From the NCBI GenBank assembly GCA_030340625.1, contig JAOPHQ010003988.1, positions 124,001-188,000 of the forward strand: DNA of 64,000 nucleotides, written 5' to 3'. Positions 1 to 11,381 of the stretch are shown one piece after another; positions within the stretch are counted from its first letter, which is position 1, and each line of letters starts with the position of its first letter. The notes beneath the pieces were generated by a model. It saw nothing but the letters and a program-made list of their open reading frames with translations, searched no databases and was not told the origin of the DNA. A program made the position numbers and the translations under genes. This DNA is from Merluccius polli. Taxonomy: Eukaryota; Chordata; Actinopteri; Gadiformes; Merlucciidae.

Positions 1-1668
1 GATGTCGTCTTAAGTGATATTTCTGATGGCTCTGTCTTCAAATCCAGTGACCTGTTTCTACAAGCTGGTGACATCATCTTAAAACTGATATTGTATCAGG
101 ATGCATTTGAAGTTGTCAACCCACTTGGGTCAGCCAGGAAAAAACATAAGCTTGTGGGAGTATACTTCACACTTGCTGACTTTGAGCCATTCCATCGTTC
201 CAGTATTGACCATATGCAGTTAGTACTGTTGTGCAAAGAGAAAGACTTTAAGTCCTTTGGTCAGGACATAGTGTTTGAAAGAATGTTGTCAGACCTGAGA
301 CAGCTTGAAGAACGTGGACTTGTAACCACTTCTGGTCATGTGGTTCGAGCAACAATAATATCTATTGTAGGTGACAATTTGGGATCACACTGCATTGGTG
401 GCTACACACAGAATTTCAGCACTTCCAAGTACTTCTGCAGGTATTGTGAGGTAAAACGAGACCAACTTGAGAGTGTGAGTCAGAGCTTTACTGTACGAAC
501 AGTCGATAACTACAAAGAAGCAGTGCAGTTATTGCAGGAGAGTGATGTGAATGACGTCAAAGGCATCTATTGTGACTCCATCTTTAACACACTGAAATAT
601 TTCCATGTATGTCAGCCAGGCCTTCCTCCATGCATAGGGCATGACTTGTTTGAGGGAGTTGTAGCTTATGACTTGGCCGTTTACTTGCGTTACTTCATAA
701 AGGTCAAGCATTGGCTCACATACTCTCAGCTGAACAGGCGAGTCACACAATTTTCCTACAAGGACTCAGATTCCAGCTCATCTCCTTGTCAGGTGAATGA
801 AAAGGCCATCACAATAGGTGGCCAAGCAGCTGAGAACTGGTGTCTGCTTAGACTCCTGCCTGTCATTATTGGTGACAAAGTTGATCCTCGTGACCCAGTG
901 TGGCAACTAGTGATCACTCTGAAAGAACTTGTGGAACTAGTGTGTACACCCAAGATCACCACTGCCCAGGTGGCTTACCTCAACATTGTTGTGGTTGAAT
1001 ATCTGGAAACAAGGAAAACAATGTTTCCTTCTGATCACCTGAAACCCAAGCACCACTATCTTCTCCATTATGCATAATTGATCCTCAAAGTGGGTCCCCT
1101 AATACGGCTTTGGACAGTGAGATTTGAGAGTAAACACTCTTACTTCAAGAGGTGTGTGAGGAGGACACAAAACTTTAAGAATATATGCCAGTCTCTCGCA
1201 AATCAGCGCCAACTCCTCCAAACAACCCTCAGCTCAAACTCCTTTTTTGCACCAGTGCTGAAGTCAAAAAACGTTACTCCATATCATGTTTACCTGTACA
1301 GTGATGCAGTGCGCAATGCAGTTGAAGCACACATGTTTACAGAACCGGATTCTGTGTCAACTGAGGTAGATTTTAAGGGCACTCTTTACACAAAGGGATC
1401 TTTTCTCTGCCTCAAACGCGAGTCTGATGAGTCAATCAAGTTTGGCCAGATTGAGCTTGTTTTGATAATCGATGACAAAAAGGTGTGCTTTCTGGTGACA
1501 CCGCACACGTCAGTGTATTTATCAGAGTATGGACTCTATGAAGTCAAACAAGCAGCTGAGGATATGCACTGCATTCATGCAGAAAGCCTGGATTCCTACC
1601 CATTGCCTCTTTACAATCTGAATGGGAATAAAGTCATATCTCTTATGCACAGTGTTGTTGATCAGTAG
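1..1668 (+). pseudogene. Transposon-encoded protein A, 5' partial, one nonsense codon
   Basis: The frame is open from base 1, so the 5' end lies outside the window. It reads through to a TAA at 1075-1077, then stays open in the same frame to TAG at 1666-1668, about 555 codons in all. Visible motifs are a CxxC pair (CRYC), HDLFEGVV, a KPKHHYLLHY segment just before the stop, and RFESKHSYFKR just after it. I recognise these as a protein encoded by fish DNA transposons, perhaps of the EnSpm/CMC type, but the superfamily call is uncertain. The stop falls between two conserved blocks and looks like one GAA-to-TAA change. The partner open frame lies 160 bp downstream on the same strand. No function is claimed for the broken copy. 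Confidence 0.7.
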
Positions 1669-1826
1669 GAGTGTGATGAGGTGTTGGGAAGAAGTTTTTG
1701 ACTAGTGTGTCAATGGGGGAAAATTACGTATATTAATCAAAGTAACATGGTAATTGTGCTGTGAAGTGTAATCCACAATCTGTTATCCACTAAACAATAA
1801 TTAATCTTTTGTCCCCTCTTGATGTC

Positions 1827-3271
1827 ATGGATGGATGGGTGGGTGATGTAACTTCATCCCTCAGCTCGTTCTTTAACCAAGAGGATTCTATTGCGCAAGT
1901 AGTGGAGGTGCTTAAAAACATTGGCGTCTGTTCAGCTGAGGACCTGAAATATGTGGAGGCAGCTGACCTTGCAGCAGTCCTGAGGCCAATAGAGGCCAGG
2001 AAAGTCATGGCCTGCATTAAAAGTAAGTAAAATAATACATAGTGCCATTTGTGATGATTGCAACAAGATTAGGATTGACTCACTAGACCGAAGATTAAGT
2101 GAAAATTAAATATGGATGATAATGACTAACATGCTTATGTCCTTTTGTTATTTAGATTTAGTGACTAGAGTAGAGGATACATCCTCCTCAATATCTACCA
2201 GCCAGATTGGAGAACCCAGCACCGAAGAATCATTCATGAGTGACGACATGAGTGATGATATCCCCATGAGTGTTCACTCCACACCGAAATCCACTGCTAC
2301 AAGCAGTCCAGCTTTGGCCATAGCCTCACCTACTGGATCAGAGAGCAGTGTCAGAGAAGATAATAGCTGGCATTACAGCTTTGACATACCCTGGAGTAAG
2401 ATGCCCTCCAGCACAAGAAAACTGTTAGATACTGGTAAGAGGCCTTCTGCAGCACAGAGAAGGGACATTATTAGGATTGTCTCTAGTGAGATGCTAACTG
2501 TTTGCAAAAAAACCTGGAAAGAAACACATTACTGAAATTTCAAGGAAGATGGTACTTTGCTACCCAAAATCCTTCCGAGATGAGATTGAGGGTCAGATTG
2601 TCGGCGCTGGGTATGACTCACTTGTAAAACAGTTCATATCTTGGCTAGATAATTGCAGATGACTCCAAGATTCTACTGCCCAGAAAAGGCTCCCTGAAAG
2701 TTGCAGGCCTGACAATGTGAAGAGAGTGTGCAAAGATGCATATGGCTGTATTAACTCTGAGCCAGAGCTTCCTCCTGGTGAAACAAAACAATTGCAAAAG
2801 CAAAAACAAGAAGAGCTGGTTAAGTTCAAAGACAAAGATGCAAAAAAAATAGAAAGACTGATGGTGGAGACTTTTCCCTCACAGAGGAGAAACATACTAT
2901 CAGGACTGAAAGAGACGGAAGAGTTTCTTAAGGAATGGCCTTTCCACTGCCAGGAAGCTGGAATGAGGCTTCATTTCAAAGAGCTAACAGGTGTCCAGTT
3001 AGATGTCAGCTTTGGAGAGTCCACAGCCACCAAGTTCAGAAGAATCCTGCGGTACTTTCAGTTTGGTAAAACTGAGTCATCCAGCGAAGCAAGAACCATC
3101 CTGAGCCAAGCCCTGGCAGGAGGTGAAGAAACTAGTGCAGCTGTACTGATGCTTGTTGCCCATTTCAAAGAGCAGCAAGATAAGATGTTCATAAACGTTG
3201 ATGACACTGCCATTGGAGTTGACGTGGACACCACCAAGCTAAATAAAACGTGGACTATGGCTGGGGTGTAA
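1827..3271 (+). pseudogene. Transposon partner protein B (SAM-like N-terminus), frameshifted
   Basis: The chosen start is ATG 1827. The first exon, to 2022, encodes a small helical domain that reads like a SAM domain. It ends at a good donor (GTAAGT). The acceptor at 2154-2155 keeps frame into 2156-2505, which carries WHYSFDIPWSKMP. A run of seven A (2506-2512) then shifts the frame by +1. The next frame continues the protein (KMVLCYPKSFRDEIEG) to a TGA at 2657-2659. The final part is open from about 2717 to 3271 and includes DAYGCINSEPELPPGE. This architecture is common in fish transposon proteins that sit beside protein A, so both probably belong to one element. The two breaks mean it is not functional. 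Exact superfamily unknown. Confidence 0.65.
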
Positions 3272-3540
3272 GGCATGAATGAGACACTCTGGCACAAGAC
3301 AAAGGGAGACACAGACTATAAAACACATGAGGGTAATGGGGAATATTAGCTGAGTTTCTCCCCGTCATTTTGGCATGCTACCTGTTAGGATTGGTGCTTC
3401 CTAGCAGACGCTGATTGTCTGTATTGTGCATGCATCTCACGCTGTCCCCCTTCGGGTTGGAGAGGAGTTCAAGTCCACACTAAACCGCATAAAGAAAAAA
3501 GTTTCTGCTGCACTGCTTTCTTACTCCACATAGCTTTGAT

Positions 3541-3647
3541 GTCTCTCTCTGTCTCTCCATCTCTGTCTGTCTGTCTGTCTGTCTGTCTCTGTCGGTCTGT
3601 CCCTCTGTCTGTCTCTCTCTGTCTGTCTGTCTCTCCCTCTCTCTTCA
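3541..3647. repeat. (TCTG)n/(TC)n microsatellite
   Basis: Imperfect CTGT and TCTC repeats run for about 105 bp. Short open frames on both strands here are by-products of the repeat. Confidence 0.9.
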
Positions 3648-4043
3648 ATGTAAAAACACATACAACTAATGAGATTTACCTTGAAATTGCAGAAAAAAAC
3701 CATAAGTTGTTAGTATGGAGATAAACCTTTATTTAACGAGCAAAACATAAAATAACAGGCAATCATTGTAATTTTACATACATTTGCACGTAATTTAAGA
3801 AAACAGGAAAGACACAGTATAATTATTATAGTAATTTTCCTGTAAATGGAAATTAAAATGGGAAATAACTGTAGTTTGTCATTATTGGCATAACACATAA
3901 AATATCAGTTAGTTAGTTGTTTGTTAATTTACAGATAATGTCTGTAATTTTACTGTTTTTTATACTATTTTTAAAAAAACGGGAAAACTACTGTAAAAAT
4001 GTAGGGTAATTTACTTTAAAATTACGATTTTCTTTCTTTTTCA
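3648..4043. other. AT-rich non-coding spacer
   Basis: I see no gene here. Several short inverted motifs of the type TTACTGTAA / TTACAGTAA recur, as in decayed fish miniature elements, but I could not define ends. Confidence 0.4.
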
Positions 4044-4083
4044 TGACAGTAACAATCGACATGTCTAACAACACAAATGATAG
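4044..4083 (+). repeat. Repeat family R, left fragment
   Basis: This short stretch matches about 44155-44195, where it runs on into the rest of family R. Here it is cut at 4084 by the inverted-terminus insertion. The family resumes at 15565. Confidence 0.75.
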
Positions 4084-4622
4084 CAGGGGCCTCATTTATA
4101 AAGGTCTCTGCGCAAGAAAATCTTACGGAAACAGGGATGAAATGTGCGTATGCTTCTTTCACCACCAATGTCGTGATTTATTAAAAAAAACCTTGCGGAA
4201 AAGAGTGCACAGTTCTACGCATCCTTTCACCTTGGAGTAAAGCTCCCGCAAAGTTTTTCAAACAGTGAACTCCGGAGATGACCACAGGAAGAAGGTGGCG
4301 GTAATGCACTATATGTGTTTGCAAACCGCCAATTACGCCAAAAGAATAAGATGCTACCCCCGGAGCTCATTGTGGACCCAACGCACATTGCGCACCACAT
4401 ATGACTTCGGAGTTATTTATTCATTTATATATTTATCTTATGAATATGCACCCATTATTTTTATTTAACCAGGTTACAGTCCCATTGAGGTTAAAAACCT
4501 CTTTTACAAGGGAGACTTGGCCAAGACAGGCAGCAGCATGAGTAAAACACATAGTTCCATACATTTACAAACATGAAACACAAAGGGGACACAAATTCAC
4601 ATCAGTGTTAGAAACAGGTAAG

Positions 4623-5324
4623 TTAAAGGCATCTACATCTTAGAGAGTCAGTCTTTAGTTCGTTCATTTTTGATTTAAAAGCATTCAGGGAAATGAGTGT
4701 ACACATTTTGAGTTTGTTCTGCAGCAGATTCCATGCCGAGGGAGCGGCATATACGAAAGCCCTTTTTCCCATTTCCGTATGGGCAATAGGGACGTCCAGC
4801 ATAACACGGTCCTGTGAGCGCAGAGAGTATTGTCTGATACTTTTATGCTTGATAAGGGCACACAGGTAGAGTGGGACCAGCCCAAGAATTACCTTGTATA
4901 TAAAGGTGTACCAGTGACAGAGCCTACGGGTGGTCAAAGCAGGCCAGCCTACCCGTGAGTAAAGCTCACAGTGGTGAGTCAGAGCTTTACAGTTTGTAAT
5001 GAACCTCAGGGAAGCATGATAAACTGTGTCAATCTTAAGAAGACACTGAGCAGAGGAATGCATGTACAATAAATCACCATAGTTAAAAAAGTAGCGGCAA
5101 CAAGTTGCTTTTTTACATTAAAAGAAAAGCATAACTTATTATGAAAATAAAAACCCAGTTTTAGCCTCAGCTTTTTCACTAGATTCAGCACGTGGGTTAA
5201 AAGACAGGGAGTCATCAATCAAAATACCCAGGTATTTATAAGGGCTTACAATTTCAATTTCACCACCCTCAAGCGTGACAACCGTAGGGATGTTTTGTGG
5301 CCTACTCCTAGAGTTGGAAAACAA
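4623..5324 (-). pseudogene. LINE reverse transcriptase thumb and C-terminal tail
   Basis: The minus strand continues with VSPYKYLGILIDDSLSF, then, after frame changes near 5069-5140, with FITNCKALTHHCELY and PSAWNLLQNKLK. These are the usual end blocks of fish L2-type ORF2. The AT-rich 3' untranslated tail lies below 4623. Confidence 0.75.
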
Positions 5325-5327
5325 CAT

Positions 5328-6525
5328 GGGGCAATTGCTCTGTCGCTAGCTTAGCCACTTTTTAGAGTTTAACACGGTTTTAAACTCGTCGGTGACGCAA
5401 GAAGTCACGGGACGTCTTAAGCTCCATTGCTGTGTCGTATGTACCTGTGGTTTAACCTGCAGCTGCGTTTTACCTTGATCTCAATTGCTGTGTCTTCAGA
5501 GAAATTCACATCAGACACTAGAGGGCGTATTTTGTGCGTGTTAGTCTAATCTCGAAACTGACATGGTTTTAGAGGAGACTAAACCAGTTTGCAGGATGAA
5601 ACAAGGCTCCATTATAACCGACACACACAGAATTAGTTTTATTAATTATTATTATTATTAGTATTAATAATAATGTATGATACATTTACACTTATTACGC
5701 CAGATAGGCCTTCAGTACAATAAAGGCTACAATATAGGAGTGGTTTAAATACACAAGTGCCCAACTAAAACTCGACAAAGAACAGATTATTTGTATGTAA
5801 AAAAATCTACTGTTAAATGTGTTTGAGAGATCATCCCAAACAGACTTTCTTCGGAGCGTGGTGGTGGTGTCTTTCCTAGCGTCTTCCACCATTTCCAGAA
5901 CACCTCGAATGCAGTACAATAAATATAACTTCTGCTCCTCGTTATAGTTCTCTATCCGAGACATGTTCATCCTAACTACCCTCTCCTTCTCCGAGAATTT
6001 ATAGGCGTGGAATTACCCTAATTACTCGCATAGCCTATTAATCTGTCTTCAATTAATTAATTAATCACGTTTGCATGCACACCAAGAGAAAACAATGACA
6101 AGTAGGCTAATTGATTGATTGATTGACGTAGGTGAGGGCAGATTCAGATTCCAGACTCAGATTTCCACAAAAAGTAGCCTAGACTATTTCATAATATATT
6201 TCAACATTATTTGCGTTTTATTATATTAAAGTTCACTTTACATTCCCATTAAGTTTGTGTTGGTAATTATAGCACAAAATGCATCCAACATTAAGTTAAG
6301 ACTGCATCTGCTGGGGTATAACTAGAAATCAGAGTACTTCCGGTTTCTAAGCAGTTTAACCCGAGTTTAACTAGGAATCAGCTGATCCTGTGTAGGTCAT
6401 TACACAGCAATCACGTTCAACTTCATGCGCAACTGCGTGTTAAACTCCAAAACCTCCATTTTAAGGAGTACGGTTTTAAAGCGCAGCACAGCTAGCGCAA
6501 TGCTAACTGACAGAGCAATTGGCCC
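5328..6525. mobile_element. PIF/Harbinger-type element with 3-bp TSD in the LINE RT
   Basis: The ends are inverted: GGGGCAATTGCTCTGTC at 5328 against the complement of 6509-6525 (one base differs). CAT flanks both sides (5325-5327 and 6526-6528). Removing the 1198 bp and one CAT joins the LINE frame. A 3-bp TSD and the MYB/SANT-like exon inside fit PIF/Harbinger. Confidence 0.75.
5812..5970 (-). pseudogene. MYB/SANT-like DNA-binding exon of the Harbinger-type element
   Basis: The minus-strand frame begins with MNMSRIENYNEEQKLYLLY and ends near SVWDDLSNTFNS. The spacing of aromatic and basic residues fits the trihelix/MADF-like domain that Harbinger elements encode beside their transposase. 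After the conserved part the frame drifts into probable intron. No transposase is seen inside this 1.2-kb copy, so it is a deletion derivative. Confidence 0.55.
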
Positions 6526-7184
6526 CATAAGTTTGGTTTTGTCAGCATTAAGAATGAGTTTGAGCTGAAGTAGGGTGTTTTGGACAACAATAAAAGCATT
6601 TTTCAAGTCTTCAATGGCCTTTTCAAGTGTAGCCACGCAGCAATATATGACTGTGTCATCAGCATAAAAATGAAAATTAGCATCAGACATGTTTTGCCCG
6701 AGGTTATTAATGTAAATAGTGAATAAAAGTGGCCCTAATACAGAACCCTGTGAGACACCCTTGAGGACGGATACAACAACTGAACATAGACCATCATATT
6801 TAATGCACTGTGAACTATCACTCAGGTAGTTTGAGAACCAAGCGATGGCATTCTCAGAAAGCCCTGAGTTAAGCAGCCTAATTTTTAGAACATCATGATC
6901 AACTGTGTCGAACGCTTTGGACAAATCAATAAAAAGTGATGCACAATGTTGCTTTTTATCAAGGGCGACAGAAATGTCGTTAACCACCTTCAGTGCAGCT
7001 GTGATGGTACTGTGTCTTTTCCTAAAGCTGGATTGATAAATTGATAAAATAGCATTGTTGTATAAAAAATAAATGTATAAATGTATAAAAAAATAGGTCG
7101 ATAATTATTTAAAATAGAAGAGTCACCCCCTTTTAATACAGGGAGCACAAATGCATTTTCCACCGTAAGGTTGAAAAGATACAA
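6526..7184 (-). pseudogene. LINE reverse transcriptase, fingers and palm
   Basis: The minus strand carries FIDLSKAFDTVDH, GVSQGSVLGPLLF and the catalytic box YADDTVIY. The 6990-7184 frame contributes the preceding SSILNNYRPI block out of frame. The reading ends at NADKTKLM, exactly at the 5328-6525 insertion. The next residues of the family resume at 5324. Confidence 0.85.
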
Positions 7185-7418
7185 GAGGCCTTGCTACAAA
7201 GTCAGCTGCCATTTTCAAAAAGTAAGGATCCATAAAATCAGGTCCTCGGATCTTAGGGCTTTAAGAACTTCTTGAACAGAGAATGGTACAAAATTAAAAG
7301 ACTGGCCAGTATACACTGGAATGTCGGAGCAGGGTTTCACAGGCACAAGCCAACAGCATCAAACAGAGAGCCAGAGGAAATAAAATGCTAATTAAAGCAA
7401 TTTAGTATTTCCGTTTTG

Positions 7419-8454
7419 TCATTTTGCTACCGAATCCTTCCTAATAAAGGTAGGTAACGCATGTGAGTCTTTGCACACAGAAAGGGATTTTATGGTCTTC
7501 CAGAATTTCCTAGGGTCATTTAGATTATCAGTTGTGACCAACAGATAGTATTCTGATTTGGCCTTCTTGATAAAAGAGGAACATTTGTTTCTTAGTTGTC
7601 TAAAGACCAGCCAATCAGCAGTGGAACCAGTAGTCCTTGCCTTAGCCCAAGCCAAGTTGCGCTCATGGATAGAATCAGCTAGTTCAGTGGAAAACCAAGG
7701 GTTATCGCGGCCCTTTACTCTATATCTCCTGAGTGGGGCATGTGTATTTATGATATGCATGAAACCATCATTAAAGAAAGTCCAAGCTGTCTCCACATCA
7801 GGAATTAGCTCAATTCTACTCCAGTTGAATTCAAACAAATCATGATAAAACCCCTGTTCATTAAAGTGTTTAAGATTTCTCTTACAAATGATGCATGGTT
7901 TTGATTTAGGGACCTTAGTGTTCCTGATAGCCGCAACTAGGCAATGGTGACTAAGGTCATTGCAGAAAACTCCAACAGCTGAGTATTTATAAGGAACATT
8001 TGTCAAAATTAAGTCTATTAAGGTGGACTTCTCAGGACATTTAAGATTTGGACGAGTGGGTGAGTTAATCAACTGCGTGAGGTTGACAGAATCACAAAAT
8101 GATTTAAAGTTATCAGACACTAGCTTAAGCCAATCCCAGTTAAGATCACCAGCTAAAACAATTTCACTAAAGTTTAGCCTGGATAAAAGGTGCATCAAAG
8201 ATTCCAAAGCATCATTTAAGGCAGATGGAGGCCTGTAACACCCAACCACAGTAATACAAAGGTCCTTAGCAATTTCCACATTTAATGCCAGAAATTCTAA
8301 TTGGTTGCAGATAGATTCGGATAGTGCTACACTGGCGTGAAATTTTGATTTCACATAAATGGCAACCCCGCCACCTTTTCTTAGTCTGTCAGCATGAAAT
8401 ACGTTATAGCCATCCATGGCAACATCTTTATCAGTGACTGATTTTGTTAGCCAG
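7419..8454 (-). pseudogene. LINE AP-like endonuclease, main part
   Basis: An open frame of about 340 codons carries RKGGGVAIYV, the catalytic-type GDLNWDW, a TLIDLILTN block and DLSHHCLVAA near the C-terminal side. These match the apurinic-type endonuclease of CR1/L2 LINEs, which nicks target DNA for target-primed reverse transcription. The frame stops at 7419, before the RT, so ORF2 is broken here. The upstream end abuts the second Harbinger-type insertion. Confidence 0.8.
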
Positions 8455-8613
8455 GGGGGAAAACCTCGATTGCTAAATACGAAACTCGCAATCAGAGTTA
8501 AACGGTTCCACGAAGCTCACTTAAAGTAAATTTGTCAAGCCAGGTTTTCCGCTTTAGTTTCAATGCGCGTTCACATAAAATGGGCGTAACCCAACGATAT
8601 TCACCTTGACGCA

Positions 8614-8787
8614 ATGGATCCGACGGAGCGAACACGGGCTATGTATGTCACTCAGGAGGAGCAAGTAGTGATTATGAACTCATACGAGGAGTTTAAAAAG
8701 CAAATAACGGCAAGGGGCGATACAGTTGCCCATAATAAGGCTAGGGAGGCGTGCTGGCAAAAAACAGCAGATTCTGTGAATGCGTAA
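8614..8787 (+). pseudogene. MYB/SANT-like DNA-binding exon (Harbinger accessory protein)
   Basis: ATG 8614 opens 57 codons: MDPTERTRAMYVTQEEQ, then SYEEFKKQI, NKAREACWQK and ADSVNA. This is the trihelix MYB/SANT-like domain typical of Harbinger accessory proteins and of vertebrate NAIF1-like relatives. The TAA is probably not a true end: GTAAGA at 8784 makes a good splice donor right after the conserved VNA, where the family has an exon boundary. No following exon was found before the fold-back element. Too short for ordinary ORF filters. Confidence 0.7.
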
Positions 8788-8937
8788 GAATTGTTCGCCA
8801 TTAATCCCAATAGAGTGCATATGATTGCAAAATGCAAAAGCAACCTCCAACTTGCTTTATTGTGTAATTTAGGGAATTCCTTTCAAATACATCCTATATG
8901 TTAGAAACGTATTGCATGTGCTGGAAGGTACCGACGG

Positions 8938-8998
8938 TGGTGTGGTGGATCAGTATGTGAGCTGAACGCCAGCGACCGGGGTTCATATGTTGCCTGTC
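8938..8998 (+). repeat. tRNA-like sequence (possible SINE head)
   Basis: GTGGTGTGGTGGATCAGT resembles an A box and GGGGTTCATATG a weak B box about 30 nt on. No tail was recognised. Confidence 0.3.
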
Positions 8999-9120
8999 CA
9001 TCATCATGCCTTTTACCCCCATCTAGATTACCAAACTGGATATTTCCATAACATTAATGAATAAGTATTCCATATGACATAAGAATATAACTTATTAAAA
9101 TACACATAAATGTACTTCAC

Positions 9121-10350
9121 TTGGGAATCGTATGGGGGTATTATTGAGACAATATTATTTGTGTGTGCGTATCTCAATCTGTGTGTGTAATAAGATTTGT
9201 GTGTATTCACATTTGTGTGTATTCACATTTGTGTGTGCATAATAAGATTTGTCTGTCTGTATTCACATTTGTGTGTGTAAAAAAATCTGTGTGTCTGTAT
9301 TCACATGTGTGTGTTTGTGATAAGATTTGTGTGTCTGTATTCACATTTGTGTGTGTGTAAAAAAATGCTTACTGAGATCTGTAAATGTCTGTCATCAGTT
9401 ATAACTCAGGCGGGAGCTCTGATTGGCCGTCTTTTTACACGTGGATTTTGGCACACTTCTGCCGTGCAGATCTGCAAATGCGATCCGTGTGTAAAAACGA
9501 CCACACCACGACACACCACTAGTCTCATTAACGGCAGCCCTCTTACCCATGACAATGACACACTTAACATCACTGGGTGCTACGCGCCGACTAGTGGTGT
9601 GTAGACTGTATTGCGTGAAGTTACAGACAAATCGTATAATACAAATGTATTCACATTTGTGTGTATTCACATTTGTGTGTGCATAATAAGATTTGTCTGT
9701 CTGTATTCACATTTGTGTGTGTAAAAAAATCTGTGTGTCTGTATTCACATGTGTGTGTTTGTGATAAGATTTGTGTGTCTGTATTCACATTTGTGTGTGT
9801 GTAAAAAAATGCTTACTGAGATCTGTAAATGTCTGTCATCAGTTATAACTCAGGCGGGAGCTCTGATTGGCCGTCTTTTTACACGTGGATTTTGGCACAC
9901 TTCTGCCGTGCAGATCTGCAAATGCGATCCGTGTGTAAAAACGACCACACCACGACACACCACTAGTCTCATTAACGGCAGCCCTCTTACCCATGACAAT
10001 GACACACTTAACATCACTGGGTGCTACGCGCCGACTAGTGGTGTGTAGACTGTATTGCGTGAAGTTACAGACAAATCGTTTTTACACACGGATCGCATTT
10101 GCAGATCTGCACGGCAGAAGTGTGCCAAAATCCACAGGCCAATCAGAGCTCCCGCTGATGACAGACATTTACAGATCTCAGTACGCATTTTTTTACACAC
10201 ACACAAATGTGAATACAGACACACAAATCTTATCACAAACACACAAATGTGAATACACACAAATGTGAATACACACAAATCTTATTACACACACACAGAT
10301 TGAGATACGCACACACACATAATATTGTCTCAATAATACCCCCATAGAAT
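9121..10350. mobile_element. Fold-back element with GT-rich arms and an internal tandem duplication
   Basis: The left end (TATTATTGAGACAATATTA, near 9137) is repeated inverted near 10323-10341. The arms contain variants of TTCACATTTGTGTGTG. Inside, 9203-9635 is directly repeated as 9647-10079 (offset 444 bp). 10080-10330 is an inverted version of the left arm. The open frames here are repeat by-products. Confidence 0.7.
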
Positions 10351-10406
10351 CGAACCCAGCACGCAGAATCTCAAGACTGACGCGCTACCGCCACTCTACC
10401 GCTCAT
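10346..10406 (-). repeat. tRNA-like sequence with good B box
   Basis: On the minus strand GAGCGGTAGAGTGGCGGTAG precedes GGTTCGATTC, a standard B box, with A-box-like spacing. It abuts the right end of the fold-back element and could be a SINE head or a decayed tRNA. Confidence 0.4.
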
Positions 10407-10433
10407 TCACGTATAGGCCTACAGGTGTTTTCT

Positions 10434-10790
10434 TTTACCTGCAAGTTGATAACTTGCAACTTGACAGTTGGTGTTGGCAAAAAGTTGGGAAACACCACGA
10501 ACATATTTAGCAGTGTATTTAGGGCAGCTACAACCTTGCGTATCGCAAGGCACACTGTATTTTTGCTTATATTTTCGGCATCACCAACTGTATGCAAATA
10601 TGTACCCGTGGCAACAAATCGCAGTGAAACACAGACACACTGCGCACGGCTTCTTTTTGTAGCATTGCCTACATAAGGTCCAACAAGGACGACCAAATAG
10701 CAAATACCCTCTGATGAGAACCTGTATCTCTCATAAAGAATATCCTCAGGGATCGGATCTGTCCCGAAAGCGGCGCTCAGCTTTAAGAAG
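10434..10790 (-). pseudogene. Harbinger DDE transposase, N-terminal exon
   Basis: On the minus strand the reading is IPEDILYERYRFSSEGI, LVGPYVGNATKRS, VSLRFVATGTYLHTVGDAEN and SKNTVCLAIRKV, ending at a GTAAAA donor after INLQ. This is the helix-turn-helix region of HARBI1-like transposases. The catalytic exons are missing, so the element could not move by itself. Confidence 0.8.
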
Positions 10791-10968
10791 CCGATGTAAT
10801 CGAAAGTCTTAGCTGAAAACCTCCTCCCGACCAGGTTTGGTTGCCAGCATAAGTTACCATGGTGATATAGCGACGCTAAAAGAGAGCGACTTTCGTAGGA
10901 CAGCTAACCCAGGCTTTGAGCGCAACATACCTCGCTAACCCACTAATCGAGCTTCGTAGTACACCCCC

Positions 10969-11381
10969 CAGGTCTCAGATATTACAACAATGTCTGCGTC
11001 TGTTGATTTAACCCATATACTCATCATATCCATTTTCGATAACAAGCTGCGCACATTAAGATGAACAATACTGAGCCCGGGCATATGTTGGACATCAGAT
11101 GGCATTTGGATACCCTGCAACTCAGGGCCAGGGTTAGGTTGCACGTTACCAGACATGAGTAGTAGCAAAACAATCAACCATCTCCGTTTAGCAACATTAT
11201 ATGACAAGTCCTTAGACCTTTGATGCGTTAAGTCCGAACAAGTCCTCTCCATGAACACAAAGTAGTTATCCAAAGCTAGAAGGCTTTGGAAGCGGGGTAT
11301 GTCACTGATTAAGTTCCATGCTAAGTTCATGTCCTTTGCCAGTAAAAGGCAAAGGCAGTTTATTTGTATAGCCCATTTCAT
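10969..11381 (-). pseudogene. LINE ORF2 5' part: 2A-like motif and endonuclease start
   Basis: On the minus strand, residues around the middle read LLLMSGNVQPNPGPELQ. This resembles the DxExNPGP 2A-like motif found at the start of ORF2 in several CR1/L2 LINEs, but with N for D and Q for E. It is followed by LNVRSLLSKMD and VVISETW, the first endonuclease block. The frame is cut after ETW by the insertion at 10968; the family continues with the reading at 8454. Confidence 0.75.

Larger units (their letters stand above)
8455..10968. mobile_element. PIF/Harbinger element with MYB-like and transposase exons, in the LINE endonuclease
   Basis: The LINE codons for ETW and LT, adjacent in the family, are separated by 2514 bp. 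The flanks share CAG or CCAGG (8451-8455 and 10967-10972), so the TSD may be 3-5 bp. The ends begin GGGGG, with little further terminal match. Inside are a plus-strand MYB/SANT-like exon and a minus-strand DDE transposase exon, the two-gene layout of Harbinger. A fold-back element (9121-10350) sits between them. Confidence 0.75.
4435..11381 (-). mobile_element. L2/CR1-type non-LTR retrotransposon, near full-length, interrupted twice
   Basis: On the minus strand the order is a 2A-like stretch (NVQPNPGP), the start of an AP endonuclease (10969-11381), the rest of the endonuclease (7419-8454), reverse transcriptase (6526-6987, then 5139-5324), the C-terminal tail (4623-5069) and a 3' end near 4435-4500 with the CTGGTTAAATAAA-type terminus usual for fish L2 elements. 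Two Harbinger-type insertions (5328-6525, 8455-10968) split it at codon level: joining their flanks restores the family's reading. The frames are also broken between endonuclease and RT. It is a dead element and serves as a clock for the nested insertions. Confidence 0.8.

Noticed and set aside
9163..10278. Repeated 99-aa and Val/Cys-rich open frames
   Set aside because: Caused by GT-rich arms and the 444-bp tandem duplication of the fold-back element.
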